Shown here one piece after another: positions 1 to 8,959 of a DNA stretch of 64,000 nt (position 1 is its first letter; each line of letters opens with the position of its first letter). Source of the DNA: Actinokineospora baliensis (GTDB lineage: Bacteria; Actinomycetota; Actinomycetes; Mycobacteriales; Pseudonocardiaceae); contig NZ_JAFBCK010000001.1 of NCBI RefSeq assembly GCF_016907695.1, positions 4,328,001 through 4,392,000 on the forward strand, given 5' to 3'. Both the position numbers and the translations under genes were made by a program. The notes beneath the pieces are model-generated. The model was not told the DNA's origin. It searched no databases and saw nothing but the letters and a program-made list of their open reading frames with translations.

Positions 1-3000
1 TACAGCTGGGACGGCGACAGCACCCACCAGCCCGTGCCGCGCTCCGGCTCGCTCGACGCGTTCGCCCCGGTCGGCAAGCCCGAGGCCGTCGTGGACGTGC
101 CGAACCCGCTGACTGACAGCTCCACCGTGCAGGTCCTCACCGACGACGGCGACACCGTCTTCTACGGCGACGGCACCATCGCCAAGGAACTCCCGCAGTG
201 GCAGCGCAAGGCCGTCGGCGCCACCGTCGCGGTCGGTGCCGCCCCGCCGTGCACCTCGCCGGTGGGCACCGTCGGCGCCGTGCAGGGAACCGGTGACATC
301 ACGCCCAAGAACGGTCAGACCGTGACCGTCCGCGGCACCGTCGTCGGCGACTACGAAGGCGCCCAGCCCGCGCTGCGCGGCTTCTACCTGCAGGACGGCG
401 GCGACGGCGACCCCGCCACCTCCGACGGCGTCTTCGTCTTCGACAACGGCGCCAACCTCGTCGCCAACGGCGACGTCGTCCAGGTGACCGGCACCGCCTC
501 GGAGTTCCAGGGCCAGACCCAGATCACCGCCACCGCGACCGGCGTGCAGTCCTGCGGCGTGCAGGCCGTGGTCACCCCGACCTCGGTGACCCTGCCGCTG
601 TCCAGTGCCACCGACCTCGAGCGGGTCGAGGGCATGCTGGTGAAGGTCGCGCAGACCCTCACGGTCACCGAGCACTTCCAGCTCGGCCGCTTCGGCCAGG
701 TCGTGGTGTCCTCCGGTGGCAGGCTGCAGCAGCCGACCTCGGTCATCCGGGCCACCGACCAGGCCGCGGTGCAGGCCAAGCAGGCCGCCAACAACCTCAA
801 CCGGCTGATCATCGACGACGCCACCAACGGCCAGAACCCCGACCCGATCGTCTTCGGCCGCGGCGGCCAGCCGCTGTCGGCGGGCAACACGCTGCGCGGC
901 GGCGACACCGTCACCGCACCGGTCGGCGTGCTCACCTACACCTGGGCGGGCAACGCGGCCAGCGGCAACGCCTACCGGCTGCGCCCGATCGGCGCGCTCG
1001 GCGGCACCGCGGTGTTCGACGCGGTCAACCAGCGCCCGACCACCCGACCGGACACCGGCGCCGCCACCGTCCACGTCGCGGGCGCGAACCTGCTGAACTT
1101 CTTCAACACCTACACCGGCTGCAAGTTGGGCACCCAGGGCGCGGTCACCGACTGCCGCGGCGCGGGCGACGACACCGAGTACCAGCGCCAGCTGGCCAAG
1201 GAGGTCGCCGCGATCCGCTCGCTCGACGCCGACGTCACCGGGGTCATGGAGCTGGAGAACGACGGCTACGGCCCCGGCAGCGCCATCCAGGCCCTGGTCG
1301 CGGCCCTCAACACCGCCGAGGGGTCGGCCGTGTGGTCGTTCGTCGACGCCGACGCCGCCACCGGCGTGGTCGACGTCGCGGGCACCGACGCGATCAAGGT
1401 GGCCGTGCTCTACCGCAACGACCGGGTCACCCCGGTCGCGGGCACCACCTTCGTCGACCAGAACCCGGTCTTCGAGCGGCGGCCGGTCGCGCAGACCTTC
1501 GCCACCGCAGGCGGGTCCCGGTTCACCGTGACCGCCAACCACTTCAAGTCCAAGGGCTCCTGCCCGACCAGCGGCCCGGACACCGACCAGGGCGACGGGC
1601 AGAGCTGCTGGAACGTCCGCCGCACCGCGCAGGCCACCGAGCTGGCGAAGTGGCTGCGCGAGACCGTCGTGCCCGCCGCGGGCGACGAGGACGTCCTGAT
1701 CGTGGGCGACCTCAACTCCTACGCGGGTGAGGACCCGATCGCGGTCCTGGAGGACGCGGGCTACGTCAACCTGCCCAAGGCCTTCGGCGGCGCCGAGGCG
1801 TACTCCTACGTCTTCGACGGCCAGTGGGGCTACCTCGACCACGCCCTCGCGTCGCGGTCGCTCGCCCCGCAGGTCACCGGTGCGGGCGAGGCCCACACCA
1901 ACGCCGACGAGCCGTCGGTGCTCGACTACAACACCGACTTCAAGACCCCGGGCCAGGTCCAGTCGCTCTACGCGCCGGACCGCTTCCGCACCAGCGACCA
2001 CGACCCGGTCCTGGTCGGCATCCGCCCGGGCAGCCCCGCCGCGATCACCGGCACCCCGACCCCGGCGACCGTCGGCGAGGCCTACTCCTTCGCCTTCGGC
2101 CTGAGCTCCCCGGCGGTCGTCTCGCTCGCCGAGGGCACGTTGCCCTCGGGTCTGTTCCTGAGCGAGGAAGGCGTCATCAGCGGTACGCCCACCGAGGCCG
2201 GTGACCGGACCTTCACAGTCCGCGCCACCAACGCCTACGGCTCGACCGACGCCGCTGCCACCATCCGCGTCGCCAAGGGCGCAAGCTCGACGACGCTGAC
2301 CGCAACCCCCAACCCGCTCGCTGCGGGCGCGGAGTTGACTCTGTCCGCGCGTGTCGATTCGGCTGTTGGCGCTTCGGGTGTTGTGACCTTCTTGGACGGG
2401 ACCACCGTTCTCGGGCAGGCGACCCTGGCTGACCGCACCGCGACCCTGCGCACCACGCTGGCCGCGGGCTCGCACGTGATCACGGCCTCTTACGCGGGTT
2501 CAGCCGCGCTGGAGCCGTCGGTTTCCGCACCGGTCACCGTGTCGGCGCTGGCACCGGTCACCATCAGCGGCTCCCTGGCGGACGGCCGCGTCGGCACGCC
2601 CTACACGGGCGCGCTGACCATCACCGGCTCGCCGCAGACCACCGGCGCCACCGGTCTCCCGCAGGGCCTGTCGATCGGGCAGGACGGCCGGGTGACGGGC
2701 GTGCCCACCACCGCGGGCACGTTCACGGTGACGGTCACCGCCACCAACGCGGTGTCCACGGCGACCAAGCAGTTCCCACTGCGCGTCACCGCCGCCACCA
2801 CCAGCACCACGGTCGTCGCCAACCCCAGCCCGTCGATCATCGGCGGCGCGGTCCGCTTCACCGCCCGCGTCTCCGGCCCAGCGGGCACCACCCCCGACGG
2901 CACCGTCCAGTTCGTCGTGGACGGCCGCCCGCTCGGCACCCCGGTGGCCCTCGTCGGCGGCACCGCCACCAGCCAGCCGGTGACGACCCTGACCATCGGC

Positions 3001-3402
3001 CAACACCAGGTCCGAGCCGACTACAGCGGCTCCGCCTCGTTCGCCGCCAGCACCGCCACCACCCCCCACCAGGTCCACCTGGGCGTCAAGTTCTTGTCGC
3101 CCACGACCCAGGTCCGAGCCGGTGACCTGGTCCCGGTCCGCTTCCAACTGACCGACGCCAACGGCACCCCGATCCCGCAGCTGGCCTCCGCACTCCTCCT
3201 GCTCACCGGCCGCATCACCGTGTCCATCGACGGTGCCCAAACGCTGCGGCCCACCACCCCCCTCTACGACCCCTTCACCGACAGCTTCGTGCTGCTCTGG
3301 AAGACCACCAAACGCCCCACCGGCCCCGCCACCATCACGGTGTCCATCACCCACCCGGACGCCCCGACCCAGAACACAGCCCACAGGGTGACCCTCAACT
3401 AA
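1..3402 (+). CDS. Extracellular nuclease (ExeM/NucH-like), 5' end outside window
   Basis: The frame is open from the first base, so this is the C-terminal 1,133 residues of a larger secreted protein. In order it shows an OB-fold-like nucleic-acid-binding domain (about bases 270-1000), an endonuclease/exonuclease/phosphatase domain (about 1066-2025), then alternating putative-Ig and Ig-like repeat modules (about 2040-3080) and a C-terminal beta-rich tail. Catalytic motifs are visible: GDLNSY around base 1707, YLDHAL around 1831 and SDHDPVLVG around 1993, which in this fold supply the metal-binding Asp/Asn and the catalytic His/Asp. Family knowledge says such proteins are exported DNases used for nutrient DNA or biofilm DNA turnover; the Ig-like tail probably spaces or attaches the enzyme at the wall. 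The signal peptide and any lamin-tail domain would lie left of the window. Confidence 0.88.
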   Translation, partial: YSWDGDSTHQPVPRSGSLDAFAPVGKPEAVVDVPNPLTDSSTVQVLTDDGDTVFYGDGTIAKELPQWQRKAVGATVAVGAAPPCTSPVGTVGAVQGTGDITPKNGQTVTVRGTVVGDYEGAQPALRGFYLQDGGDGDPATSDGVFVFDNGANLVANGDVVQVTGTASEFQGQTQITATATGVQSCGVQAVVTPTSVTLPLSSATDLERVEGMLVKVAQTLTVTEHFQLGRFGQVVVSSGGRLQQPTSVIRATDQAAVQAKQAANNLNRLIIDDATNGQNPDPIVFGRGGQPLSAGNTLRGGDTVTAPVGVLTYTWAGNAASGNAYRLRPIGALGGTAVFDAVNQRPTTRPDTGAATVHVAGANLLNFFNTYTGCKLGTQGAVTDCRGAGDDTEYQRQLAKEVAAIRSLDADVTGVMELENDGYGPGSAIQALVAALNTAEGSAVWSFVDADAATGVVDVAGTDAIKVAVLYRNDRVTPVAGTTFVDQNPVFERRPVAQTFATAGGSRFTVTANHFKSKGSCPTSGPDTDQGDGQSCWNVRRTAQATELAKWLRETVVPAAGDEDVLIVGDLNSYAGEDPIAVLEDAGYVNLPKAFGGAEAYSYVFDGQWGYLDHALASRSLAPQVTGAGEAHTNADEPSVLDYNTDFKTPGQVQSLYAPDRFRTSDHDPVLVGIRPGSPAAITGTPTPATVGEAYSFAFGLSSPAVVSLAEGTLPSGLFLSEEGVISGTPTEAGDRTFTVRATNAYGSTDAAATIRVAKGASSTTLTATPNPLAAGAELTLSARVDSAVGASGVVTFLDGTTVLGQATLADRTATLRTTLAAGSHVITASYAGSAALEPSVSAPVTVSALAPVTISGSLADGRVGTPYTGALTITGSPQTTGATGLPQGLSIGQDGRVTGVPTTAGTFTVTVTATNAVSTATKQFPLRVTAATTSTTVVANPSPSIIGGAVRFTARVSGPAGTTPDGTVQFVVDGRPLGTPVALVGGTATSQPVTTLTIGQHQVRADYSGSASFAASTATTPHQVHLGVKFLSPTTQVRAGDLVPVRFQLTDANGTPIPQLASALLLLTGRITVSIDGAQTLRPTTPLYDPFTDSFVLLWKTTKRPTGPATITVSITHPDAPTQNTAHRVTLN

Positions 3403-3414
3403 ACCCACCACACC

Positions 3415-3454
3415 GCCGATGGGGCGCACCCGGCGCGGGGTGCGCCCCATCGGC
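3415..3454 (+). terminator. 17-bp perfect hairpin after nuclease gene
   Basis: Arms 3415-3431 and 3438-3454 are perfectly complementary around a 6-base loop, starting 12 bases after the nuclease stop codon. No clear U-tract follows, as is usual in actinomycetes. Confidence 0.8.
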
Positions 3455-3480
3455 GTCTAACCACCCTTGGAGCACCAAAG

Positions 3481-4419
3481 TTCGCCACCCCCGACCTGCC
3501 GATTTCTCCATCCACAACCCCCGAATCCATCCCCAACTTTTCGCCGCACCCCTTTCCGCCCCCCACCCCCGCTAGACTGGCACCGGGGACGCCCCCCCCA
3601 GAGGTGTGGTGGGGGATGTGGACTCGTGGGGAGGGTCTCCGAAAGACGGCGAAGAAGGGCGGGGTGAGCTCAAACCCCCGAGCTGGCAACGCTGGAACGG
3701 TCACCGCTCCCGGAAGCCGTTGGGGTATCCCAGCCCTTGAGTCAGCCCCGCCAGTTCGACCACTGGACACACCGAACTTCGGTGCCAACCCGGCCCACCG
3801 AGTCAGCCACCCAAGGCAGCCGTCGCTCGCAGAAAGTCGCTGGTGCCAACCCAGCCCTCGAACCAGCCCACCAGCTCGACCACCGGACACACCGAACCTT
3901 CAGTGCCAACCCGGCCCCCGAGTCAGTCCCGCCAGCCTGACCGCCGCTCCCGGAAGCAGGCGTGCCACCTCACCCCCGACTCCGACAGCCTTGCCTGCCA
4001 CCGCTCCCGCAAGCCGCTGGGGCATCCAGGCCCTCGAGCCAGCCCTGCCAGCCCGGCGACGCCCGGAAGTCGTTGGCGCCAGCCAGCCCACCGAGCCAGT
4101 CCCGCCAGCCTGACCGCCGTTCCCAGAAGCAGGCGAGCCAGAACAACCACCCGAGCCCGCCCCGCCAGCCCGTCCACCGCTCCCAGAAGCGGGCGTGCCA
4201 ACCCAGCCCCCCGAGTCAGCCCCGCCAGCCCAACCACCCGACTCCGACAGCATTGCCGGCCACTGGACACTCGGAGTCGCTGGTGCCATCTGCTCGATGG
4301 GGTGGACCTGTTTTGTGTGGGGGGACGATAGTCGTAGCGTCGCCTCGCTGCAGGGCCATGCTTTTCGGCCCCTGCTTTGCGGTCCTGCCACGGCTGTCGT
4401 AGGGGCCCCGCGCAAAACA
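3481..4419 (+). repeat. Left arm of a ~1 kb inverted repeat, with ~60-bp degenerate internal units
   Basis: This 940-base gene-free stretch, continuing after the IS at 5881-6045, is the reverse complement of 8960-9860. It starts with a C-rich segment shared by both arms (3481-3660). It then carries a run of degenerate units with spacing near 60 bases (recurring GCCAACCC-like and CCGAGTCAGCCCCGCCAG motifs at about 3781, 3841, 3901, 4021, 4075, 4135 and 4194), and ends in a palindromic block. Long frames across it are low-complexity (Pro/Ser/Arg rich), appear on both strands, and are not credible genes. The arms have diverged, so the duplication is not very recent. Confidence 0.8.
4410..4419. 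repeat. Target-site duplication, left copy
   Basis: GCGCAAAACA at 4410-4419 is repeated exactly at 5881-5890 on the other side of the IS. Ten bases is within the size range of IS4-family target duplications. Confidence 0.9.
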
Positions 4420-5880
4420 CAATACCGTTGACTTAGCCCGGCGTGGAGTTTGGGCATGTTGTGTGGGTGTCGGTATGATGCGGGCCATGGTTGATCGTGG
4501 TCGCTTTGTCGATGGGATCTCGTTGGGTGTTCTTACGCGGGTGTTTCCGCGGGATCTTGTGGATGAGGTTGTCGCGGAGACTGGTTGCGGGGAGCGTCGT
4601 ATTCGTCTGTTGCCTGCTCGGGTTGTGGTGTACTACGTGTTGGGGTTGTCGTTGTTCTTTGGTGATTCGTATGAGGAGGTGATGCGGAAGCTGGTTAATG
4701 GGTTGAGTTTTCTCGGCACATGGAAAGAGGGGTGGCAGGTTCCCACGCCGGGTGCGATATCGAGGGCTCGGCAACGTTTGGGTGCGGCGCCGTTGCGGGC
4801 GTTGTTCGAGCGAGTGGCGGTTCCGCTGGGAGGCCCGGGGACGCGGGGGTCGTGGTTTCACGGGTTTCGGGTGATGGCTGTCGACGGGGTTGTTCTTGAT
4901 ATTCAGGACACGCCGGAAAATGTCGCCGTGTTCGGGGCGAGGCGCTCCGGTGGATATCCTCAGGTCCGGGTCGTGGGTATCGGCGAGTGCGGGACGCACG
5001 CGGTGGTCGGCGCGGCGTTGGATGGGATGTCGGTCGGTGAACGGGAGTTGTTGCTCCGGTGTTCCGACGTGCTGGAGCCGGGCATGTTGTTGCTGGCGGA
5101 CAGGGGATTCTACGGCTACGACGTGGTGTCCCACGTGGTCGACACGGGCGCTGACCTGCTCTGGCGTGTGAAGGACGACCTGATCTTGCCCGTGCTCGAA
5201 TGGCTCCCGGACGGTTCTTATGTCGCGGAGTTGCTGCCGTCGAGAATCCGGGAAAGAATGACCGCGTCCTCGCGTCCGGCCCGCGCCGACGAGATGTCCA
5301 TTCCGGTTCGTGTCGTGGAGTACATGGTCACGAATCGCGGCGAGTCCGAGACGATCCGACTGGTGACGTCCATCGCTGATCACACCCTCGCTCCGGCGAT
5401 CGAACTCGCCGAACTCTACCAGCAGCGGTGGGAGTTCGAGATCACCTTGGATGAGATCGAGACCCATCAGATCGCGGGATCGCGCGTACTCAGATCACGA
5501 CTTCCCGACCTTGTCGAACAAGAGATATGGGCGACACTGCTCACCCACTACGCCATTCGACATTTCATGGTCGACGCCGCCGACGATCTCGGCGAGGACC
5601 CCGACCGACTCTCCTTCATCCGCACCATCCGCGTGGTCCGCCGACAAGTGACGAACCAAGCGGGTTTTTCCCCCTGAACGCCTGAAGGCCGCGATCACCG
5701 ACACACTCGCCGAGATCGTACGACACCTCAACCCACGGCGAAGAAACCGCCACAATCCGCGCGTCATCAAACGCTACACCATCGGCCAGAAACGAATCAG
5801 AAGACCGCACCACCGACAAACGAAATACCTCGAACCGCCGACGATCCACGTCTTCGGAGCAGTCTAAGTCAACGGCATTG
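4420..5880 (+). mobile_element. IS4-family insertion sequence, 1,461 bp, complete ends
   Basis: The terminal inverted repeats are CAATACCGTTGACTTAG (4420-4436) and, read on the other strand, CAATGCCGTTGACTTAG (5864-5880), differing at one of 17 positions. The perfect 10-bp target duplication (4410-4419 / 5881-5890) shows both ends and an undisturbed insertion. It landed in the right inverted repeat of the MITE-like element; the uninterrupted version of the site can be read near 9155-9170. The single transposase gene inside is frameshifted near its 3' end. Confidence 0.93.
4475..5867 (+). pseudogene. IS4-family transposase, frameshifted at CCC-TGA
   Basis: The first 400 residues (4475-5674) contain the IS4 N-terminal domain and a DDE catalytic core: MAVDGVVLDIQDTPEN carries the first Asp, LLLADRGFY the second, and a Y-x2-R-x3-E signature in YQQRWEFEITLDE carries the Glu. 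The zero frame stops at TGA 5675-5677, directly after AGFSP. The +1 frame continues from GAA 5676 for 63 residues (ERLKAAITDTLAEI... to FGAV) up to TAA 5865-5867, just inside the right terminal repeat. That is the normal C-terminus of this family. Base T5675 is the single surplus base. It may be an inactivating insertion, a sequencing error after T5C5, or a programmed +1 shift. ATG 4475 was taken as start; ATG 4478 and 4487 are alternatives. Confidence 0.88.
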
Positions 5881-6179
5881 GCGCAAAACAGGTCCACCGC
5901 ATCGAGCCTGCACCAAAATCGCGGACCGGACCCGATGGCGCAGCCGAGGCGAAGATCATCTACCCCGAAAGCCCCCGATACCCATCCTACCGAGGCACAC
6001 CGACAGAAACGGTCACAGCAGAAGCCCCTGTGCACAACCAAGCGCCTTGTGCACACCCCCCTCAAACCCAACCATCCACAACGAACACCCCTACTCCCAG
6101 CCACAACCCAAGCAGCCATCGCATGAACATCCGGTGCGCGCCCTAGCCCCCTCCCCACCACCGTCGTAGGAACAGATGC
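5881..6179. repeat. Remainder of left repeat arm and phoD leader
   Basis: Bases 5881-6045 match, in inverse orientation, roughly 8960-9165; shared landmarks are the GATGGCGCAGCCGAGGCGA block and the CTACCGAGGCACACCGACA block. From about 6045 to 6179 the sequence is unique and should contain the phoD promoter. I saw no clear Pho box. Confidence 0.6.
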
Positions 6180-7682
6180 ATGACACTGCATCGAAGGACC
6201 TTCCTACTCGGTGGTCTGGCCAGCGCCGGAGTCGTGCTCGCGGGCCCCGCCGTCGCCAATGCTGTCGCGTATCCCTTCACCCTCGGCGTGGCGTCCGGTG
6301 AGCCGACCTCGGATGGGTTCGTGTTGTGGACGCGGCTCGCGCCCAGTCCGCTCAACGCCGATGGGCTTGGCGGCATGAGCAGTGCGAGTGTCGCTGTGGA
6401 GTGGCAGGTTTCCACCGACCAGTACTTCACCCAGTTGGCCGCGTCGGGCACGTTCACCGCTACGCAGGCGTGGGCGCACAGCGTGCACGTGGAGGTGGCT
6501 GGGCTCGCGGCGGGTCGTGAGTACTGGTACCGGTTCCGCGCGCTGGGGCACATTTCGCAGGTCGGCCGGACCCGCACCGCGCCCGCGACCGGGTCGTCTC
6601 CCGCGTTGACGATGCTGTTCGCGTCGTGCTCGCATTACGAGGCGGGGTACTTCACGGCCTATAGGCGGATGGCTGAGGAGAACCCGGATCTGATCCTGCA
6701 CCTCGGTGACTACATCTATGAGGGCGGTGCGGGCTCAGGCGTACGCACTCACCAGCCGTCCGGAGAAATCACCAGTCTGGCGAACTACCGGGTGCGGCAC
6801 GCGCTCTATAAGCGAGATGTGGACCTGCAGGCCGCGCACGCCGTGGCGCCCTGGCTGGTTGTGTGGGATGACCATGAGGTCGAAAACAACTACGCCAACA
6901 TGATCCGCGCCGACAGCTCCCCGGCTGGCGACTTCGCTGCGCGGCGGGCGGCTGCCTATAAGGCCTACTACGAGAACATGCCGCTGCGTTCGGCTCAAGC
7001 GCCGTCCGGGTCCAACTTGCAGCTCTACCGGCGGTTGCGGTGGGGCAGCCTCGCCACCCTGCACATGCTCGACACCCGCCAGTACCGCGACGACCAGGCC
7101 TGTGGCGACGGCACCAAGGTGTGTCCGGCCGCGGACAACCCGGCGCGCACGTTGACCGGTGCGGCGCAAGAGTCGTGGTTGCTCGATGGGCTCGGTCAGG
7201 GGTTGGCGACCTGGGACCTGATCGGGCAGCAGGTCTTCTTCGCGCAGAAGCTGGCGGCGGCCGACGGGTCCAAGAGCATGGATTCCTGGGACGGTTACAC
7301 GGCCAACCGGGGCCGGATCCAGGCGGGGTGGCAGGCGCGGGGCAACACGCCGGTGGTGCTGACCGGCGACGTCCACCGGCACTGGGCGTCGAACATCATG
7401 GACAACTACGCGACCCAGAACAAGGTGATCGGCACCGAGCTGGTCACCACGTCGATCACCTCGAGCGGCGACGGCAACGCCGCCGACACGGGGACGTCCA
7501 GCCTCAACCCGCACGTGAAGTTCTACAAGAACCAGCGCGGCTACGTGCGCACGGTGACCACATCCACGCAGATGAACGTCGATTTCCGCGTGCTGGACAA
7601 GGTGACCGTGCGGGACTACCCGGTCAAGACCGCGCAGAGCTACGTCATCCAGGCGGGCAACCCGGGCCTGCAGGCACCGTGA
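6180..7682 (+). CDS. phoD: Tat-exported PhoD-family alkaline phosphatase/phosphodiesterase
   Basis: This 500-residue protein begins with a twin-arginine signal (HRRTFLLGG, a hydrophobic stretch, then AVANA), so it should be exported folded through Tat. The PhoD N-terminal domain starts at FTLGVASGEPTSDGFVLWTR. The metallophosphatase core shows LFASCSHYEAG, LHLGDYIYE, WDDHEVENNYA and VVLTGDVHRHWA, which in PhoD provide the calcium/iron ligands and phosphate-binding residues. Length is typical for the family. The likely role is release of phosphate from phosphodiesters outside the cell. The gene sits between two inverted repeat arms and is followed after 11 bases by a second secreted protein gene, so the two probably form a unit. 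Confidence 0.93.
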   Translation: MTLHRRTFLLGGLASAGVVLAGPAVANAVAYPFTLGVASGEPTSDGFVLWTRLAPSPLNADGLGGMSSASVAVEWQVSTDQYFTQLAASGTFTATQAWAHSVHVEVAGLAAGREYWYRFRALGHISQVGRTRTAPATGSSPALTMLFASCSHYEAGYFTAYRRMAEENPDLILHLGDYIYEGGAGSGVRTHQPSGEITSLANYRVRHALYKRDVDLQAAHAVAPWLVVWDDHEVENNYANMIRADSSPAGDFAARRAAAYKAYYENMPLRSAQAPSGSNLQLYRRLRWGSLATLHMLDTRQYRDDQACGDGTKVCPAADNPARTLTGAAQESWLLDGLGQGLATWDLIGQQVFFAQKLAAADGSKSMDSWDGYTANRGRIQAGWQARGNTPVVLTGDVHRHWASNIMDNYATQNKVIGTELVTTSITSSGDGNAADTGTSSLNPHVKFYKNQRGYVRTVTTSTQMNVDFRVLDKVTVRDYPVKTAQSYVIQAGNPGLQAP

Positions 7683-7693
7683 ACAGGAGAAGC

Positions 7694-8899
7694 ATGCGTG
7701 CACTGATCGTGGCGGGCGCTACCGCCGTGTGTTCTGTCCTGCTGGCGGGCCAAGCCCTGGCCGATGGCACCACCCCGGCCGACATCACCTGGGTCACCGC
7801 CAACTCCGACTCCACCGGCGACCAGGACAACTCCGCCATCGCCACCGTCCGCACCGGCTACACCGCGGTCGTCTGGGAGGACGACCGCGACACCACCAAC
7901 CCGACAGACCCCGTCCACAGCGAGGTCTACCTGCGCCTCTACCGCGATGGCGTTTCGCAGTACGAGAAGAAGCTCTCCGCGGGTGGCACCGGCAACTGGC
8001 GTCACGTGCAACCAGACGTGTCCCTGCACGAAGACGGCAGCGCTGTCGTCGTGTGGTCGGAAGACCCTGACGCCAACGGCTACTACAACATCGCCGTGCG
8101 CGCGGTGAACACCGCGGGAACCGTGACAGGCAGCACCACCGCGAACGCCAGCGCCGACGGCCAACAACTCAACCCGTCAGTGGCAGCCGACCCCGACGGC
8201 CCGGGTTTCGCGGTCGCCTTCGAAGACAAGCAAGGCACAGCCGCCCCAACCGTCCGCCTCTCCGGCTTCGCGTCCATCACCTCGAAGACCTACGAGGTCC
8301 AGGTCAACAACACCGGCGGCACCCACCAGCGCCCGGACGTCGCCATGGGCGCCCCCGGCAACGCCGTGGTCGCCTGGGACGAAGACGGCGACGCCAACGG
8401 CTCCTTCAACATCGGCCGCAAGATCGTCACCCCCACGGGCGCCGTCAAACTCGCCCAGGGGGTCGCCAACGTGACCACCGCGGGCCAACAACGGCACCCC
8501 TCGATCGCGGCGAACTTCAACGGTGACTTCGTGATCGCATGGGAGTCGGACACACAGGTCGGCGTGCGCTCGTTCACGGCCACGGGTGTCGCGCGCGCTG
8601 CCGCCGACACGCTGGTGCCCGGTGCGGATCCCCAGGCGGGCATCGACGACCAGCTGAACGTGGTCGTGGGGTGGTCCGAGGCCGCTGACATCTGGGCCCA
8701 GGGCCTGAACCCGAACGGAAGCACGACAGGGCGGCTGCCTCGGCTGCGGGTGCACACGGTTGTGGCGGGTAGTCAGACGGAGCCTGCGGTCGCGGTGAGC
8801 GCGTTTGGGCAGGTTGTGTTGGCGTACACGGATGACAACGATGGGAACGGGTTCGACCAGGTTCGGCTGGGGACGGGGTTGATCAACTCTACGTGGTAG
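7694..8899 (+). CDS. Secreted beta-propeller-like repeat protein
   Basis: ATG 7694 follows CAGGAGAAG, a good ribosome binding site, and gives a classic signal peptide (MRALIVAGATAVCSVLLAGQ, cleavage after ALA). The mature part repeats a blade-like motif of the type AVVVWSEDPDANGYYNI, AVVAWDEDGDANG, FVIAWESDTQVGV, VVVGWSEAADIWA and VVLAYTDDNDGNG at intervals of about 50 residues, with Asp-rich loops that could bind calcium. No catalytic motif was recognised. It lies 11 bases after phoD in the same direction, so co-expression is likely. The function is unknown; a binding or adhesive propeller is a guess. Confidence 0.85.
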   Translation: MRALIVAGATAVCSVLLAGQALADGTTPADITWVTANSDSTGDQDNSAIATVRTGYTAVVWEDDRDTTNPTDPVHSEVYLRLYRDGVSQYEKKLSAGGTGNWRHVQPDVSLHEDGSAVVVWSEDPDANGYYNIAVRAVNTAGTVTGSTTANASADGQQLNPSVAADPDGPGFAVAFEDKQGTAAPTVRLSGFASITSKTYEVQVNNTGGTHQRPDVAMGAPGNAVVAWDEDGDANGSFNIGRKIVTPTGAVKLAQGVANVTTAGQQRHPSIAANFNGDFVIAWESDTQVGVRSFTATGVARAAADTLVPGADPQAGIDDQLNVVVGWSEAADIWAQGLNPNGSTTGRLPRLRVHTVVAGSQTEPAVAVSAFGQVVLAYTDDNDGNGFDQVRLGTGLINSTW

Positions 8900-8908
8900 C
8901 GGTGGGCT

Positions 8909-8941
8909 GCTTCGCCCTCGCTCGGGTGGCGGGGGCGAAGC
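8909..8941 (+). terminator. Hairpin after the secreted repeat protein
   Basis: A 9-bp stem (8909-8917 with 8933-8941, GCTTCGCCC/GGGCGAAGC) begins 10 bases after the stop codon. Confidence 0.6.
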
Positions 8942-8959
8942 TGCTCTTCGCGGTGGGTT

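Larger units (their letters stand above)
4293..5906. repeat. MITE-like palindromic element, split by the IS
   Basis: Bases 4293-4322 (starting CTCGATGGGGTGGACC) are inverted relative to 4406-4419 joined to 5891-5906, giving terminal inverted repeats of about 30 bases. With the IS removed the element is about 143 bases long. A 144-base copy with the same ends lies at 9146-9289 in the other repeat arm. It has no coding capacity. Non-autonomous MITE is one reading; a structured part of the larger repeat is the other. Confidence 0.6.

Noticed and set aside
3715..4290. Regular ~60-bp repeats looked like a CRISPR array
   Set aside because: The units are degenerate along their whole length, there are no constant repeats alternating with unique spacers, and no cas genes are in the window.
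3604..4457. Several overlapping 130-185-codon frames on both strands
   Set aside because: They are Pro/Ser/Arg-rich low-complexity translations of the repeat arm, occur in many frames at once and reappear in the inverted copy; none has a domain.
6045..6179. Pho box upstream of phoD
   Set aside because: No pair of GTTCACC-like direct repeats with the expected spacing is visible.
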